From: Alphaproteobacteria bacterium
GTDB lineage: Bacteria > Pseudomonadota > Alphaproteobacteria > Rhizobiales > Aestuariivirgaceae
Length of the DNA: 32,272 nt
Direction: 5' to 3'
Assembly (NCBI GenBank): GCA_020441605.1
Contig: JAGRLX010000091.1
Location: 7,829 to 40,100, forward strand
Shown here: piece by piece, positions 14,663 to 23,135 of the stretch
How positions within the stretch are numbered: position 1 is the first letter of the stretch
How the letters are laid out: every line of letters starts with the position of its first letter
The notes under the pieces: model-generated
What the model saw: only the letters and a program-made list of their open reading frames with translations
What the model was told of the DNA's origin: nothing
Database searches by the model: none
Program-made: the position numbers and the translations under genes

Positions 14663-17020
14663 ATGCGGAAGCAGCTGGCGATTTCCTTGGTCTTCGCGCA
14701 ACTTGTCGCTGTTCCGGCGCAAGCGCTAGACACTGTGTCGTTTCCTTTGGCAGCCCGCACGGCGCAGGAAGCCGTTGGTCGCCTGGACGACCGCATAGAG
14801 CGCATAATCAACTATGTCGCATGCGGTCGGGAGGCCAACTATTACATCGAGCGCCGCAACTTGGCGCAGGACGACGACTACCAGGCCGGGGAAGCACTCC
14901 TCGAGATCATGATCGGCAAGATCGCCTGGCTCAACAGACGCTCGCCCGAAACCGGTGAAACCTGCAGATACACAGTCGAAGTGCCGGCAGGCGCGCACGA
15001 CCCCGATAACCTTGTCGCAAAATATCTCGACATCGTCATCGACCAGACCGTTCCGACACGCTGTGCGTCAATGCAATTCTTTGATGTCGGCGGAAAGCGC
15101 CTCTTCAGCTACGAGGTGACAGCCTCCTGCATGCGCGACCAGGTGAACGAAGGCGTCAGGGCGATGCGCAAGACCACCGTTGCCGGCACAACGGGTGTCC
15201 CCTGCTTTGGAAGCTCGAGCTTTCCGTTCCTCGTTTCGACCACTGACGGCGAATATGATGTGATCCTGCGCGATCTCACGAGACTCTTCTACATGGGCAC
15301 CAGCGGCCATCCGGTGCTGGAAACCGCCACGATCAATCACATGTGGGAGGAGCTGCTGTCGTTGCGGGGCGCTCCGTCCGACGAATCCCTCTCACCCACA
15401 GACACCTGCGGAAACGAGCAGGCCGGCGAGGATCTCGGCATGCCCGAGGACTACGCGGATCGTGAGAGCTGGTATCGGGAAGTGTTCCAGGCGATCTGGG
15501 ATTTCTTCCAGTGGTGGTGGGAGTTCGCCGCAAAGGCTGCGGCCACATATCTTCTCGGCGTGTCGGGCGTTGGCCTCATCCCGTTTCTGTTCGCCCTCGA
15601 TCCGTTGTCGGACCCCACCGGCAGTCTGTCGCTTCAGATTGGTGAATCTGAAAATCACCGGCTGATGATCGAGAGTGCGCGCTATCTGACAAACCAGAAG
15701 ATGCTGCTCGCTTTGAAGAACCATCCGAACCTCGACGATGTCAACGAACAGCAAATGAAAGTGCGCGAGTGGATCCTGAAAAGGCTGCAGCAGATCGCCA
15801 ATTCGGATTTCGGCGAATACAACGCCCGCCCCTATACGCGGTACAGCCTCAACGCGATTACCAATCTTTATGAATACGCAGACGACCCGAAGATCAGGAC
15901 TGCAAGCCAGATCGTGCTTGACCTGTCCGCGGCGAAATTCGCAGCAGGCAGTTCGGTTGGCCGGAGGATGGTACCATTCCGCAGGCTTGCTGATGCGGAC
16001 GTCGACGGCTGGCTCTATCCGATGTGCTGCGGCGGTGACAACGAGATTGTGCGCAGCGTGGTCTTCACCGGGCAAACGGCGCTTCTCAATGACGCCATTT
16101 CGTCCGAGCATGTTCCAGGCATGATCTATGTGGCCTCGGGCTCCTACCGGTGGCCCATGCAGGTTCTCGAAGCGGCTGTCGCCGGCACAGAGGGCCACGG
16201 ACTTCTCCAGCAGACCATCCGCCATGACGGCATCGAACACTATTTTTCGACGCCCGTCTTCACCATGAGCCTGGGCGGCATACCAACGGGTGCGGACAAG
16301 TCATTCCTGGGCGTCAATCCAAACTGGCAAGATCACGGTGCCGCGGTTCCGACTATCATCCTGCCTACAGTTGCGGGAGCCGATGCCCGAGAGACGTTCC
16401 GGATCAGGGGAACCGGGACGCAGGAGGACCGCGAGCCGAACCTGTGCGGATATGAGGGTTTCATCTGCGGCACGAACCCGGACCTGCCGCATAGCCCCGA
16501 CCCGAGCCGCCCCGACCCATATGCGGCCTGCACGACTCCGGCCAACGGTGAAGGGATCAGCTTCATCACCTCCGCGACGTGCTTTCCCGCAGGTCCACAT
16601 TTCTATGCGGCGGCCATGGTCCGCCAGTGCGACGGCGAATTCTGTGACGAGGACGACGAGACATGGGGACTGATCGAGGTCGTTGCCGCGCCCGGCGCCA
16701 TTCCCGGGGACGATCCGTCCTTCGACCAGTTCCGCGCCGCCCGGACCGCAGCACTGCTGGCCGCGGTCCCCAATGATGGCGGCGAGGGAACCTATGTCGA
16801 TGCTGCCGGACGCTCCATCGCCTTCGTGATCGACGAAGACGGATCGAAGGTGAAGTCCGTTGACGGAAGGGAGATCGACTTCAAGCAGACCATTGGTTCG
16901 ATGATCCGCAAGGAACTCACCACCGCCGGCATGCGGACAATCATCGGCAGTCCGACGGGCGGGCGCGAAATCAGGATCCTGTTCAACGACTGGAATAATC
17001 CGATCCGCGAGGAACAATGA
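14663..17020 (+). CDS. Large exported protein of unknown function
   Basis: A 785-residue protein. From the ATG at 14663 the N-terminus is a typical signal peptide (MRKQLAISLVFAQLVAVPAQ with a likely cut after AQA). The frame stays open for 9 codons upstream, but that would bury the signal. The mature N-terminal 230 residues contain scattered cysteines (YVACGREANY, TCRYTV, PTRCAS, TASCMRD) that could form disulfides. A strikingly tryptophan-rich hydrophobic stretch (AIWDFFQWWWEFAAKAAATY and about 20 more apolar residues, around residues 280-320) could be a membrane segment. The remainder is soluble, with more cysteines. I recognise no family. The stop overlaps the next start (ATGA), so it is coupled to the beta-helix gene. 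Confidence 0.8.
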   Translation: MRKQLAISLVFAQLVAVPAQALDTVSFPLAARTAQEAVGRLDDRIERIINYVACGREANYYIERRNLAQDDDYQAGEALLEIMIGKIAWLNRRSPETGETCRYTVEVPAGAHDPDNLVAKYLDIVIDQTVPTRCASMQFFDVGGKRLFSYEVTASCMRDQVNEGVRAMRKTTVAGTTGVPCFGSSSFPFLVSTTDGEYDVILRDLTRLFYMGTSGHPVLETATINHMWEELLSLRGAPSDESLSPTDTCGNEQAGEDLGMPEDYADRESWYREVFQAIWDFFQWWWEFAAKAAATYLLGVSGVGLIPFLFALDPLSDPTGSLSLQIGESENHRLMIESARYLTNQKMLLALKNHPNLDDVNEQQMKVREWILKRLQQIANSDFGEYNARPYTRYSLNAITNLYEYADDPKIRTASQIVLDLSAAKFAAGSSVGRRMVPFRRLADADVDGWLYPMCCGGDNEIVRSVVFTGQTALLNDAISSEHVPGMIYVASGSYRWPMQVLEAAVAGTEGHGLLQQTIRHDGIEHYFSTPVFTMSLGGIPTGADKSFLGVNPNWQDHGAAVPTIILPTVAGADARETFRIRGTGTQEDREPNLCGYEGFICGTNPDLPHSPDPSRPDPYAACTTPANGEGISFITSATCFPAGPHFYAAAMVRQCDGEFCDEDDETWGLIEVVAAPGAIPGDDPSFDQFRAARTAALLAAVPNDGGEGTYVDAAGRSIAFVIDEDGSKVKSVDGREIDFKQTIGSMIRKELTTAGMRTIIGSPTGGREIRILFNDWNNPIREEQ

Positions 17021-18609
17021 GGCAGTGGCTGATCACTCTTGTCGCGATCATCGCCTGCGCAGCCGCGGCGAGGGCAGAAACCATCGTCAGGCAGTGCGGC
17101 AGCGACGTTGAGCCGGGAGCCATGAATCTCGCGACCGCCCTCGCGATCGGCGGCCGCATCAGATTTGCTTGCCCTGGCGGATCGTCGACCATCGCCATGA
17201 CCCGCGACTATGATTTGCAGCCCGGCATCGAGTTGAATGGCGAGGGCCGCATCACTCTGGACGCGCAAGGAAGGCAATTGCACATGTTCCGCGTCTCCGC
17301 CGGCAATATCTCGCTCCGTAACATCAGCATACGGAATGCTCGCGTCCGCCAGACGCCATTCAGGCGGCGGCCCTCGATCCTCGATGTCAATGATGGTGAG
17401 CTGCGCCTCGAGAACGTCACGATCAGCAATAGCGAATCGCCGATCAACACGCAGCGTGCCGATATCCGTGACAGCAAGTTCAGGCGCAATATCGGCACCG
17501 CCCTCTATGTGAGCGGTACCGGCAAGGTGGCAAATTCCTTCTTCACCGACAACGACACCGGCCTCGGCCTGCGTGGCGGCAGTCTCGAACGGTCGTCGTT
17601 CATCGACAACAGATCGGCTGCGCTCACGGTTCATTATCCGCTCACAACCCTGCTGATTACCGGCAACCAGTTTCGCCGCAATGGCGGACGGGGGGCGGTG
17701 GTCCTCTCGCAGCGGTCGCACCGCGACGGCGGCAGCCAGACCGTTCGTTTCCGGCGCAACCTCTTTCAGGATAACACCAGCATGAGCGGCGGCGGCGCCA
17801 TATCGATCATCGATACGGTCGCATTGGCCCCAGCCGTTGTCCAACCGGCGCTCAGCCAGTTCCCGCCCAGCCGTTTCGAGTTCTGGTACGACCGCTTCAG
17901 CTCAAATCACGGTCAAGGCGGTGGCGCAATCGGTGCGCGGCTTGAAAACACCCTGGGCATGCGTATCTATGGCGGCATCTTCGTCTCAAATACCTCCGAT
18001 GGTAAGGGCGGCGCCGTCTCCTGGTCGAGCGCCGCCGTCGATATCCGTCACAGTGTGTTTCTCGGCAACAGCGCCTTCGATGGCGGGGCGTTGTTCGCCG
18101 ATTTTCAGGCGCCGGGCGCACGATGGGTGATATCGAACTCGCTGTTCAGCCGGAATGCCGCAGATAGTGGGGGCGGGATCATCGCGATCGGGCCAGTCGA
18201 ACTCTACAATGTGACCGTTGCCCGAAACACCGGCACCGGGTTCGCCGGCGATATCCACGGGTCCGGTCCGGAAAGACCGCTCATCGCCAATTCGATCCTT
18301 GCGGACAATTCTGCCGGAAATTGCCGCGGCATTGCGCGCGAGCGATTCCGCGGCCGCAATTTCCAGTTCGGAGGCGACGATTGCGAGGGGGTGGAAGTCG
18401 CGGACCCGATCTTCGACAGTTATCTGGTACCGCAATTGGGCAGTCCGGTTCTGGCTGGCGGCGACATTCAGATCTGCAGGAACGAACCGGTGAGTGGCAA
18501 GGATCTCGTCTTTCAATCCCGCGCCTTGCAGGGACACTGCGCGGCGGGCGCCTTCGAATACGAACCGAAGTCCCGCATCTTCAGATTTCTCGGGCAGCGC
18601 GATGACTGA
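17017..18609 (+). CDS. Exported right-handed beta-helix protein with choice-of-anchor-Q-like end
   Basis: A 530-residue protein with a signal peptide (MRQWLITLVAIIACAAAARA). The body is a run of short repeats with buried apolar and asparagine ladders, for example ISLRNISIRNARV, LENVTISNSES, FFTDNDTGLGLRGG, VFLGNSAFDGGALF and LFSRNAADSGGGI. This is the signature of a pectate-lyase-like parallel beta-helix. The last 110 residues (IANSILADNSAGNC, DPIFDSYLVPQLGSPVLAGG, paired cysteines, GHCAAGAFEYEP) resemble the choice-of-anchor Q domain that ends many surface beta-helix proteins. No catalytic residues could be picked out, so binding or structural use is as likely as polysaccharide cleavage. It overlaps both neighbours. 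Confidence 0.85.
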   Translation: MRQWLITLVAIIACAAAARAETIVRQCGSDVEPGAMNLATALAIGGRIRFACPGGSSTIAMTRDYDLQPGIELNGEGRITLDAQGRQLHMFRVSAGNISLRNISIRNARVRQTPFRRRPSILDVNDGELRLENVTISNSESPINTQRADIRDSKFRRNIGTALYVSGTGKVANSFFTDNDTGLGLRGGSLERSSFIDNRSAALTVHYPLTTLLITGNQFRRNGGRGAVVLSQRSHRDGGSQTVRFRRNLFQDNTSMSGGGAISIIDTVALAPAVVQPALSQFPPSRFEFWYDRFSSNHGQGGGAIGARLENTLGMRIYGGIFVSNTSDGKGGAVSWSSAAVDIRHSVFLGNSAFDGGALFADFQAPGARWVISNSLFSRNAADSGGGIIAIGPVELYNVTVARNTGTGFAGDIHGSGPERPLIANSILADNSAGNCRGIARERFRGRNFQFGGDDCEGVEVADPIFDSYLVPQLGSPVLAGGDIQICRNEPVSGKDLVFQSRALQGHCAAGAFEYEPKSRIFRFLGQRDD

Positions 18610-19219
18610 GAGAGCTATACTATCGAATTCTTTCAAGGTGCTGCTTACGGCGATGTTCACCACGTTTGCCCCGGTACAACTCAATGCAGCGGACATCGAT
18701 GAAATCGTGGCGGCGGCTGCCGCGGAAGAGGCTGCCACGCACAAGCGGGCGGTTCTCACCTACCGGGTCGCAAACCGTGAGGCACGTTACGAGATCGACC
18801 GGGTCTTGCCCAACCGCATACGTATCCTGTCCACGTCGGGCGGCCGCACAAGCGAAGTGATAGCCATTGGCGAAAAGCTCTATTTTCGCGATGCGGCCGG
18901 CTGGGCAACGAGCACGGCCGTGCCCCTGCCGGTCGCGCCGATGGATTTGGCCGATGTCTTCCGGCAAAACCTCCAGGACGTCGGCGAGATTCAGCTGGAT
19001 GCCAGCGAAAGCCACATAAAGGCCTTTGAAGGACGGATTTCCTGGCTCGCCGGTTTCAGAAGGAATTATGAAAGCACAGGACAGATCATCGTGTTCATCG
19101 AACGGGCATCCGGCCGGCTGCAGAGACTGTCATTCGAAGGGCAATGCGGCGACTGGCCCTGTCATTTCGAGCATGTGATCACCTTCGATCCATCTATCGT
19201 CATCGAGGCCCCACGGTAG
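18602..19219 (+). CDS. Small exported LolA-like protein of unknown function
   Basis: A 205-residue protein whose ATG lies 8 bases inside the end of the beta-helix gene. The N-terminus (about 29 residues, MTERAILSNSFKVLLTAMFT onwards to LNAA) looks like a signal peptide. The mature part has alternating strands, including RAVLTYRVANREARYEIDRV, PNRIRILSTSGGRTSEVIAI and GEKLYFRDAAGWATS. The pattern recalls LolA-like or lipoprotein-carrier-like beta folds that bind apolar ligands. Two cysteines near the end (GQCGDWPCHF) could form a disulfide. No family can be named with confidence. It closes the three-gene exported cassette and converges on the lipoate-ligase-like gene. Confidence 0.75.
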   Translation: MTERAILSNSFKVLLTAMFTTFAPVQLNAADIDEIVAAAAAEEAATHKRAVLTYRVANREARYEIDRVLPNRIRILSTSGGRTSEVIAIGEKLYFRDAAGWATSTAVPLPVAPMDLADVFRQNLQDVGEIQLDASESHIKAFEGRISWLAGFRRNYESTGQIIVFIERASGRLQRLSFEGQCGDWPCHFEHVITFDPSIVIEAPR

Positions 19220-19275
19220 GGGGGCTGCGCTGGGCGACGGCCAATCCAGAACTCGCTGTCGGGGTTCGAAGAAGG

Positions 19276-20016
19276 TCAATGATTTCTGACGCATGCCGAA
19301 ACAGAAGTCCGGAGTGCGCTTCTTACGACCTTGAAATCCACGTCCGGCACATGGTCGGACACGGCACCGAATGTTGCCGGCTCGAAGGGAAGCCCAAGGG
19401 TTCCATAGGCACGCGCGACCGCCGCTTTCACCCTCGTCGAATGAACGATCGAGACCACCGCGCCCATATGATAGCCGCCACGACCAATGCGCTGGGCGAC
19501 ACCCGCAAGCTTCATGCGGCCAGCGCCGTTTACACTGTAGTCGCCAGGACAATATTCGCCCTCCACCGCGCCGACGCGGGCATCAACACCCAGCGACCCA
19601 AGAGCCGAGGCAATAGCACCAGAGAATCGGCGGAACCGTTCCAGCACATGGACTCGTGGTTGGTCATGGGGGGCGACCAGATCGATCACCAGCGCTTGGT
19701 CATCATAGACCGCGAGCTGACCTCCAGCGCGCCGCTCAACCGGCTCGAATCCCAGCGCTGTCATGGCGTCTGCCGCCGCGCCGTAGTGCCGGAGGGTCGT
19801 GTCACGGGGTGAAAAGGCGGCCGTGGGCCGGGGGCGGTACAGCCGAAGAAACCCTTGCCCGCCGCCGTTGAGCCCTACGAGCGTGCGGCGCACGAGATCC
19901 ATGTCCTCGTGCGCTGTCCTTGTCGATGTTCCATCTTCGGCGTCGTCGACATAGAAGCCGACCGCGCCGCCGAAGGGATATTGCATGTCAGCGAGGCGCC
20001 TTTCCAGCGCAGCCAT
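19276..20016 (-). CDS. Lipoate-protein ligase A family protein
   Basis: A 246-residue member of the biotin/lipoate A/B ligase fold. Landmarks are FLRLYRPRPTAAFSPRDTTL, the ligand-loop equivalent ERRAGGQLAVYDD (about 94-106) and the catalytic-lysine region MKLAGVAQR (Lys169). These differ from the canonical RRxSGGGAV and KISGxAQ forms, so it may be a ligase or an octanoyl/lipoyl amidotransferase. The given ATG overlaps the aldolase gene by 29 bases; another ATG at 19986, one base after the aldolase stop, is also possible. As the last gene of an operon that encodes a free lipoyl domain, it most likely modifies that protein. Confidence 0.8.
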   Translation of the reverse strand: MAALERRLADMQYPFGGAVGFYVDDAEDGTSTRTAHEDMDLVRRTLVGLNGGGQGFLRLYRPRPTAAFSPRDTTLRHYGAAADAMTALGFEPVERRAGGQLAVYDDQALVIDLVAPHDQPRVHVLERFRRFSGAIASALGSLGVDARVGAVEGEYCPGDYSVNGAGRMKLAGVAQRIGRGGYHMGAVVSIVHSTRVKAAVARAYGTLGLPFEPATFGAVSDHVPDVDFKVVRSALRTSVSACVRNH

Positions 20017-20842
20017 AGAGCTTCATCTTCTCCACTGTTGCCGCGACCATGCGCTTGCGGCCTTCGGCCATTGCCTCCTCGAGCTGGCGGTCACCCTGTG
20101 CGAAGACGGCTTCGAGGCCGGCGCGGAAGGCATGGCGAAGGTCGGTATCGGCGTTGAACTTGTGCACGCCCGAGGCCATCGCGGCGCGGACTTCATCCTC
20201 CGGAATGCCAGAGGCGCCATGCAGCACCAGCGGAATTCCCACCGCGTCGCGGATTTCCTGGGTGCGTTCGATGGCGAGGGGTTCGGGCTTGAGGCCGGGG
20301 ATCACGCCATGAACGATGCCAACGGAAATGGCCAGATAGTCGACGCCCGTTTCCTCGACGAAGCGCTTGGCCTCGCTGACGTTGGTGTAATAGTCGGCCC
20401 AGTTCACCGACTCGCCCACATCCGGAATCTTGCCAAGTTCAGCTTCCACCGGAATGCCGAAGTCGTGGGCGATCTCGACAATGCGCCGGGTCGTCTTGAT
20501 GTTTTCCTCGAACGGCAGATGGGCGCCGTCATACATGATGGAATTGAAGCCCAGCTTGATGGCTTCGATGCACTCGTCCCAGGGTCCATGGTCGAGATGA
20601 ATGGCGAAATGCGCATTGGATTCCTCAGCCACGCGCCTGGTCATCTCAAAGGCCTTGCGCACGCCCATGTGAGGCACGATGGCGCGGCCCACCTGCAGAA
20701 ACACCGGCGCCTTGGCTTCCTCGGCGGCCCAGACGAGCGCTTCGGTCGTCTCGACATTGTGCATATTGAAGGCGCCGATCGCGTAGCCGCCAGTACGGGC
20801 GTCGTCGATCAGTTTGCGGGGATTCGTCCAGGGCATATGCAA
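19988..20842 (-). CDS. Class II fructose-bisphosphate aldolase family protein
   Basis: A 284-residue zinc-dependent aldolase (FbaA/GatY/KbaY type), cleaving a ketose phosphate to dihydroxyacetone phosphate and an aldehyde. The N-terminus has YAIGAFNMHNVETTEALVWA. The catalytic Asp84 and zinc ligand His85 sit in HLDHGPWDEC. Glu135 (VEAELG), His178 (SVGIVHG) and His208 (LVLHGASGIP) complete the metal and phosphate sites, so it should be active. An ATG two codons later (20836) is an alternative start. It follows the lipoyl gene by 14 bases and sits among kinase and dehydrogenase genes, which suggests it cleaves the product they form. The acceptor aldehyde cannot be predicted. Confidence 0.88.
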   Translation of the reverse strand: MHMPWTNPRKLIDDARTGGYAIGAFNMHNVETTEALVWAAEEAKAPVFLQVGRAIVPHMGVRKAFEMTRRVAEESNAHFAIHLDHGPWDECIEAIKLGFNSIMYDGAHLPFEENIKTTRRIVEIAHDFGIPVEAELGKIPDVGESVNWADYYTNVSEAKRFVEETGVDYLAISVGIVHGVIPGLKPEPLAIERTQEIRDAVGIPLVLHGASGIPEDEVRAAMASGVHKFNADTDLRHAFRAGLEAVFAQGDRQLEEAMAEGRKRMVAATVEKMKLYGCAGKAPR

Positions 20843-20856
20843 TATCCTAACGTGGT

Positions 20857-21099
20857 TCAGGCTTTTTCGATGATGGCGACGATGGTGCGGACTGGCACCG
20901 TGTCGCCCTCCTGCACCAGGATCTCGGAGATCGTTCCAGCGCCTGGTGATTCGAGGGTCTCGGAGGTCTTCTCCGCCTCGACTTCGGCCAGAGGTTCGTC
21001 CTCGGCAACGGTGTCACCCACGGCCTTCAGCCACTTCACCAGCTTTCCCTCGCTCATTCCCATCCCCCATTGCGGGAGCAGTACCTTGATGCGTGCCAT
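20857..21099 (-). CDS. Stand-alone lipoyl-domain protein
   Basis: An 80-residue protein that is a single biotinyl/lipoyl domain and nothing more. It has the fold's landmarks: LPQWGMGMSEGKLVKWLKAV, the hairpin EVEAEKTSETLESP with the modifiable Lys44 at its tip, and a closing GTISEILVQEGDTVPV. In acetoin, pyruvate and branched-chain dehydrogenases this domain begins a much longer E2 protein. Here there is no subunit-binding or acyltransferase domain, and the next gene starts 14 bases downstream. It probably accepts the acyl or aldehyde group from the E1 enzyme encoded just upstream. It could pass it to an E2 encoded elsewhere, or act as a mobile carrier. Confidence 0.9.
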   Translation of the reverse strand: MARIKVLLPQWGMGMSEGKLVKWLKAVGDTVAEDEPLAEVEAEKTSETLESPGAGTISEILVQEGDTVPVRTIVAIIEKA

Positions 21100-21133
21100 T
21101 GCGAATATCAGTCCTTTTCGTCTGCGAGATTGA

Positions 21134-22150
21134 TCAAGCGGCCGTGCGGCCCTTCGACGCCATCACCTTTTGGACGGCGGCGAACGTCTTTGCGGCATCG
21201 GGATAGAGTTGCTTCTCGATCGCCGGGCTGAAGGGAATTTGCGTATCAGGGGTGGTGACGCGCACGATCGGCGCCTTGAGGCAGTCGAAGGCCTTTTCGG
21301 CCACGATCGCCGAGATTTCGGCGGCAGCACCGCATGTGGTATGGGCCGGGTCGACGATCACCAGCCGTCCGGTGCGGGCCACCGAGTTGAGGATTGCCTC
21401 CGAATCGAGCGGCACCATGGTGCGCGGATCGATGATCTCGATCGAAATGCCCTCGGCCTCGAGCTTGGCTGCAGCCTGCATGGCGACATGAACGCCCGTC
21501 GAGATTGCCACCACGGTGACGTCGCTGCCTTGGCGGACGGTGCGGGCCACACCGAAGGGGATGTGGAACTCGCCGTCCTGCACATCGTCCTTAAGCCCCC
21601 AGAGCATGCAAGCCTCGAATGACAGCACCGGATCGTCCATGTCGATCGCTGTCCGCAGCAGGCCCTTGGCATCTGTCGGAGTCGCCGGAACCATGATCTT
21701 GAGGCCCGGCACGTTCATGAACATGGGGTAGGGCCGGTCGGAATGATGTGCACCAGTGTTGAGGCCATAGAACATGGCGGAACGGAACACCACCGGAAGC
21801 GACGCCTGACCGCCGAACATGTAGCGGTTCTTGGCGACCTGGTTCACGAACTGGTCCATCGCCATGTAGAGGAAGCTCGAATAGGAGAGATCGACGATGG
21901 GACGCAGACCGGTCATCGCCGCTCCCGCCGCCGCACCAACCATCACCTCTTCGGAAATGGGGGTATTGCGGATTCGGTCGGGCCCGAAGATCTGCAGGAA
22001 GTCGCCCTTGTCGGCTCTCGACTTACCGCCGCCCATGGTTCCGTAGACGTTGGCCTGCACGTCCTCGCCAATGATGATGACCCGGGAATCGGCTTCCATC
22101 GCCTCGCGCTGCGCGGCGCCGATCGCCCCCAGGTAGCTCATGACGGTCAT
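21134..22150 (-). CDS. Thiamine-diphosphate-dependent dehydrogenase E1, beta subunit (AcoB-like)
   Basis: A 338-residue beta subunit of a pyruvate/acetoin-type E1. Landmarks are GEDVQANVYGTMGG, the FGPDRIRNTPISEEVMVGAA segment, VDLSYSSFLYMAMDQFVNQV, and the C-terminal VDPAHTTCGAAAEISAIVAE. The Glu in the N-terminal GEDV/PISE region that supports the cofactor is present. It pairs with the alpha subunit, which it overlaps by ATGA. The subgroup is closest in look to acetoin dehydrogenase AcoB, but the typical E2 and E3 genes are missing from the operon. Confidence 0.9.
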   Translation of the reverse strand: MTVMSYLGAIGAAQREAMEADSRVIIIGEDVQANVYGTMGGGKSRADKGDFLQIFGPDRIRNTPISEEVMVGAAAGAAMTGLRPIVDLSYSSFLYMAMDQFVNQVAKNRYMFGGQASLPVVFRSAMFYGLNTGAHHSDRPYPMFMNVPGLKIMVPATPTDAKGLLRTAIDMDDPVLSFEACMLWGLKDDVQDGEFHIPFGVARTVRQGSDVTVVAISTGVHVAMQAAAKLEAEGISIEIIDPRTMVPLDSEAILNSVARTGRLVIVDPAHTTCGAAAEISAIVAEKAFDCLKAPIVRVTTPDTQIPFSPAIEKQLYPDAAKTFAAVQKVMASKGRTAA

Positions 22151-23133
22151 TGTGTCACTCCAAACGGTTCGGTGTAGAGATCCTTGAACGCGACCGATGG
22201 ATCGGGATAATCGCTGTCTTCCGCGAACTGCACGGCGGCGTCGACCTCAGCCATCACCTCTGCCTCGAGGGCGTCGAGCATGGCATCATCCACAATTCCC
22301 AGTTCGGCAAGCCGGGCCCGGAACAACTTGATCGGATCTCGCTTGAGCCACGCCTCGCGCTCGGCGGCATCGCGGTAGTCGGTGCCGATCCGCAGTCCTT
22401 CGGAATGTTCGTTGAAGCGGTAGGTGACAACTTCGACGAGGCTCGGGCCTTCGCCCCTGCGCGCCCGGTCAACCGCGGCCATGACTGCATCATAGACCTT
22501 GAGGACGTCCTGCCCATCCTCCACCCGCACACCCGGCATGGCAAAGCCCGCCGCACGTTCGGCGATCACACCGGCCGTCACCGTATGGGCGGGCGTCGAG
22601 AGCGCGTATTGATTGTTCTCGCACAGGAACACGATGGGGAGGCCCCAGACCGACGAGAGATTCATCGCCTCGTAGAGACAGCCCTGGTTGGAGGCACCAT
22701 CGCCGAAGAAGGCGAGCGACACCTTGCCGTTCTTCAGAACCTTGCTGGACAGCGCCGCTCCCGTGGCGATCGGGATGGACGAGCCGACGATGCCACTTTC
22801 GCCAAGGCTGCCCACCTTGAAGTCGGCGAGGTGCATGGAGCCGCCCTTGCCGCCGCAGACGCCGGCTGCCTTGCCCACCAGTTCAGCCATAAGCGGGCCG
22901 AGAGCGGCCCCCTTGCCGATTGGGTGGCCATGGCTGCGATGATTGCCGGTCATGTAATCGCCCTCGGCCAGCGCCATGCAGGCACCGACGACCTGGGCCT
23001 CCTGCCCGATCGAGGTGTGTACTGTGCCGGGAATTTCGCCGCGCTTCACCATCTTGGAGGCGCGTTCGTCAAAGCGGCGGATGCGTAGCATGCGCCGCTG
23101 CATCTCTAGCAGAAGATCATTCGATCGTGTCAT
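22147..23133 (-). CDS. Thiamine-diphosphate-dependent dehydrogenase E1, alpha subunit (AcoA-like)
   Basis: A 328-residue alpha subunit. The thiamine-diphosphate motif is complete: FFGDGASNQG at about 142-151, ending in ENNQYALS at about 172-179, the usual spacing. It also has HTSIGQEAQVVGACMAL, NHRSHGHPIGKGA and the phosphorylation-loop-like YRFNEHSEGLR. The 23133 start (MTRSNDLLLEMQRR) has an AAAGG site upstream and lies 2 bases past the regulator's stop; an upstream extension would overlap that gene. The enzyme should decarboxylate or cleave a 2-oxo or alpha-hydroxyketo compound and load the product onto the lipoyl domain encoded two genes downstream. Confidence 0.9.
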   Translation of the reverse strand: MTRSNDLLLEMQRRMLRIRRFDERASKMVKRGEIPGTVHTSIGQEAQVVGACMALAEGDYMTGNHRSHGHPIGKGAALGPLMAELVGKAAGVCGGKGGSMHLADFKVGSLGESGIVGSSIPIATGAALSSKVLKNGKVSLAFFGDGASNQGCLYEAMNLSSVWGLPIVFLCENNQYALSTPAHTVTAGVIAERAAGFAMPGVRVEDGQDVLKVYDAVMAAVDRARRGEGPSLVEVVTYRFNEHSEGLRIGTDYRDAAEREAWLKRDPIKLFRARLAELGIVDDAMLDALEAEVMAEVDAAVQFAEDSDYPDPSVAFKDLYTEPFGVTQ

Positions 23134-23135
23134 GT

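Noticed and set aside
19985..21133. 382-residue plus-strand frame across the aldolase and lipoyl genes
   Set aside because: It lies opposite two genes with clear motifs and complete active sites, and has none of its own.
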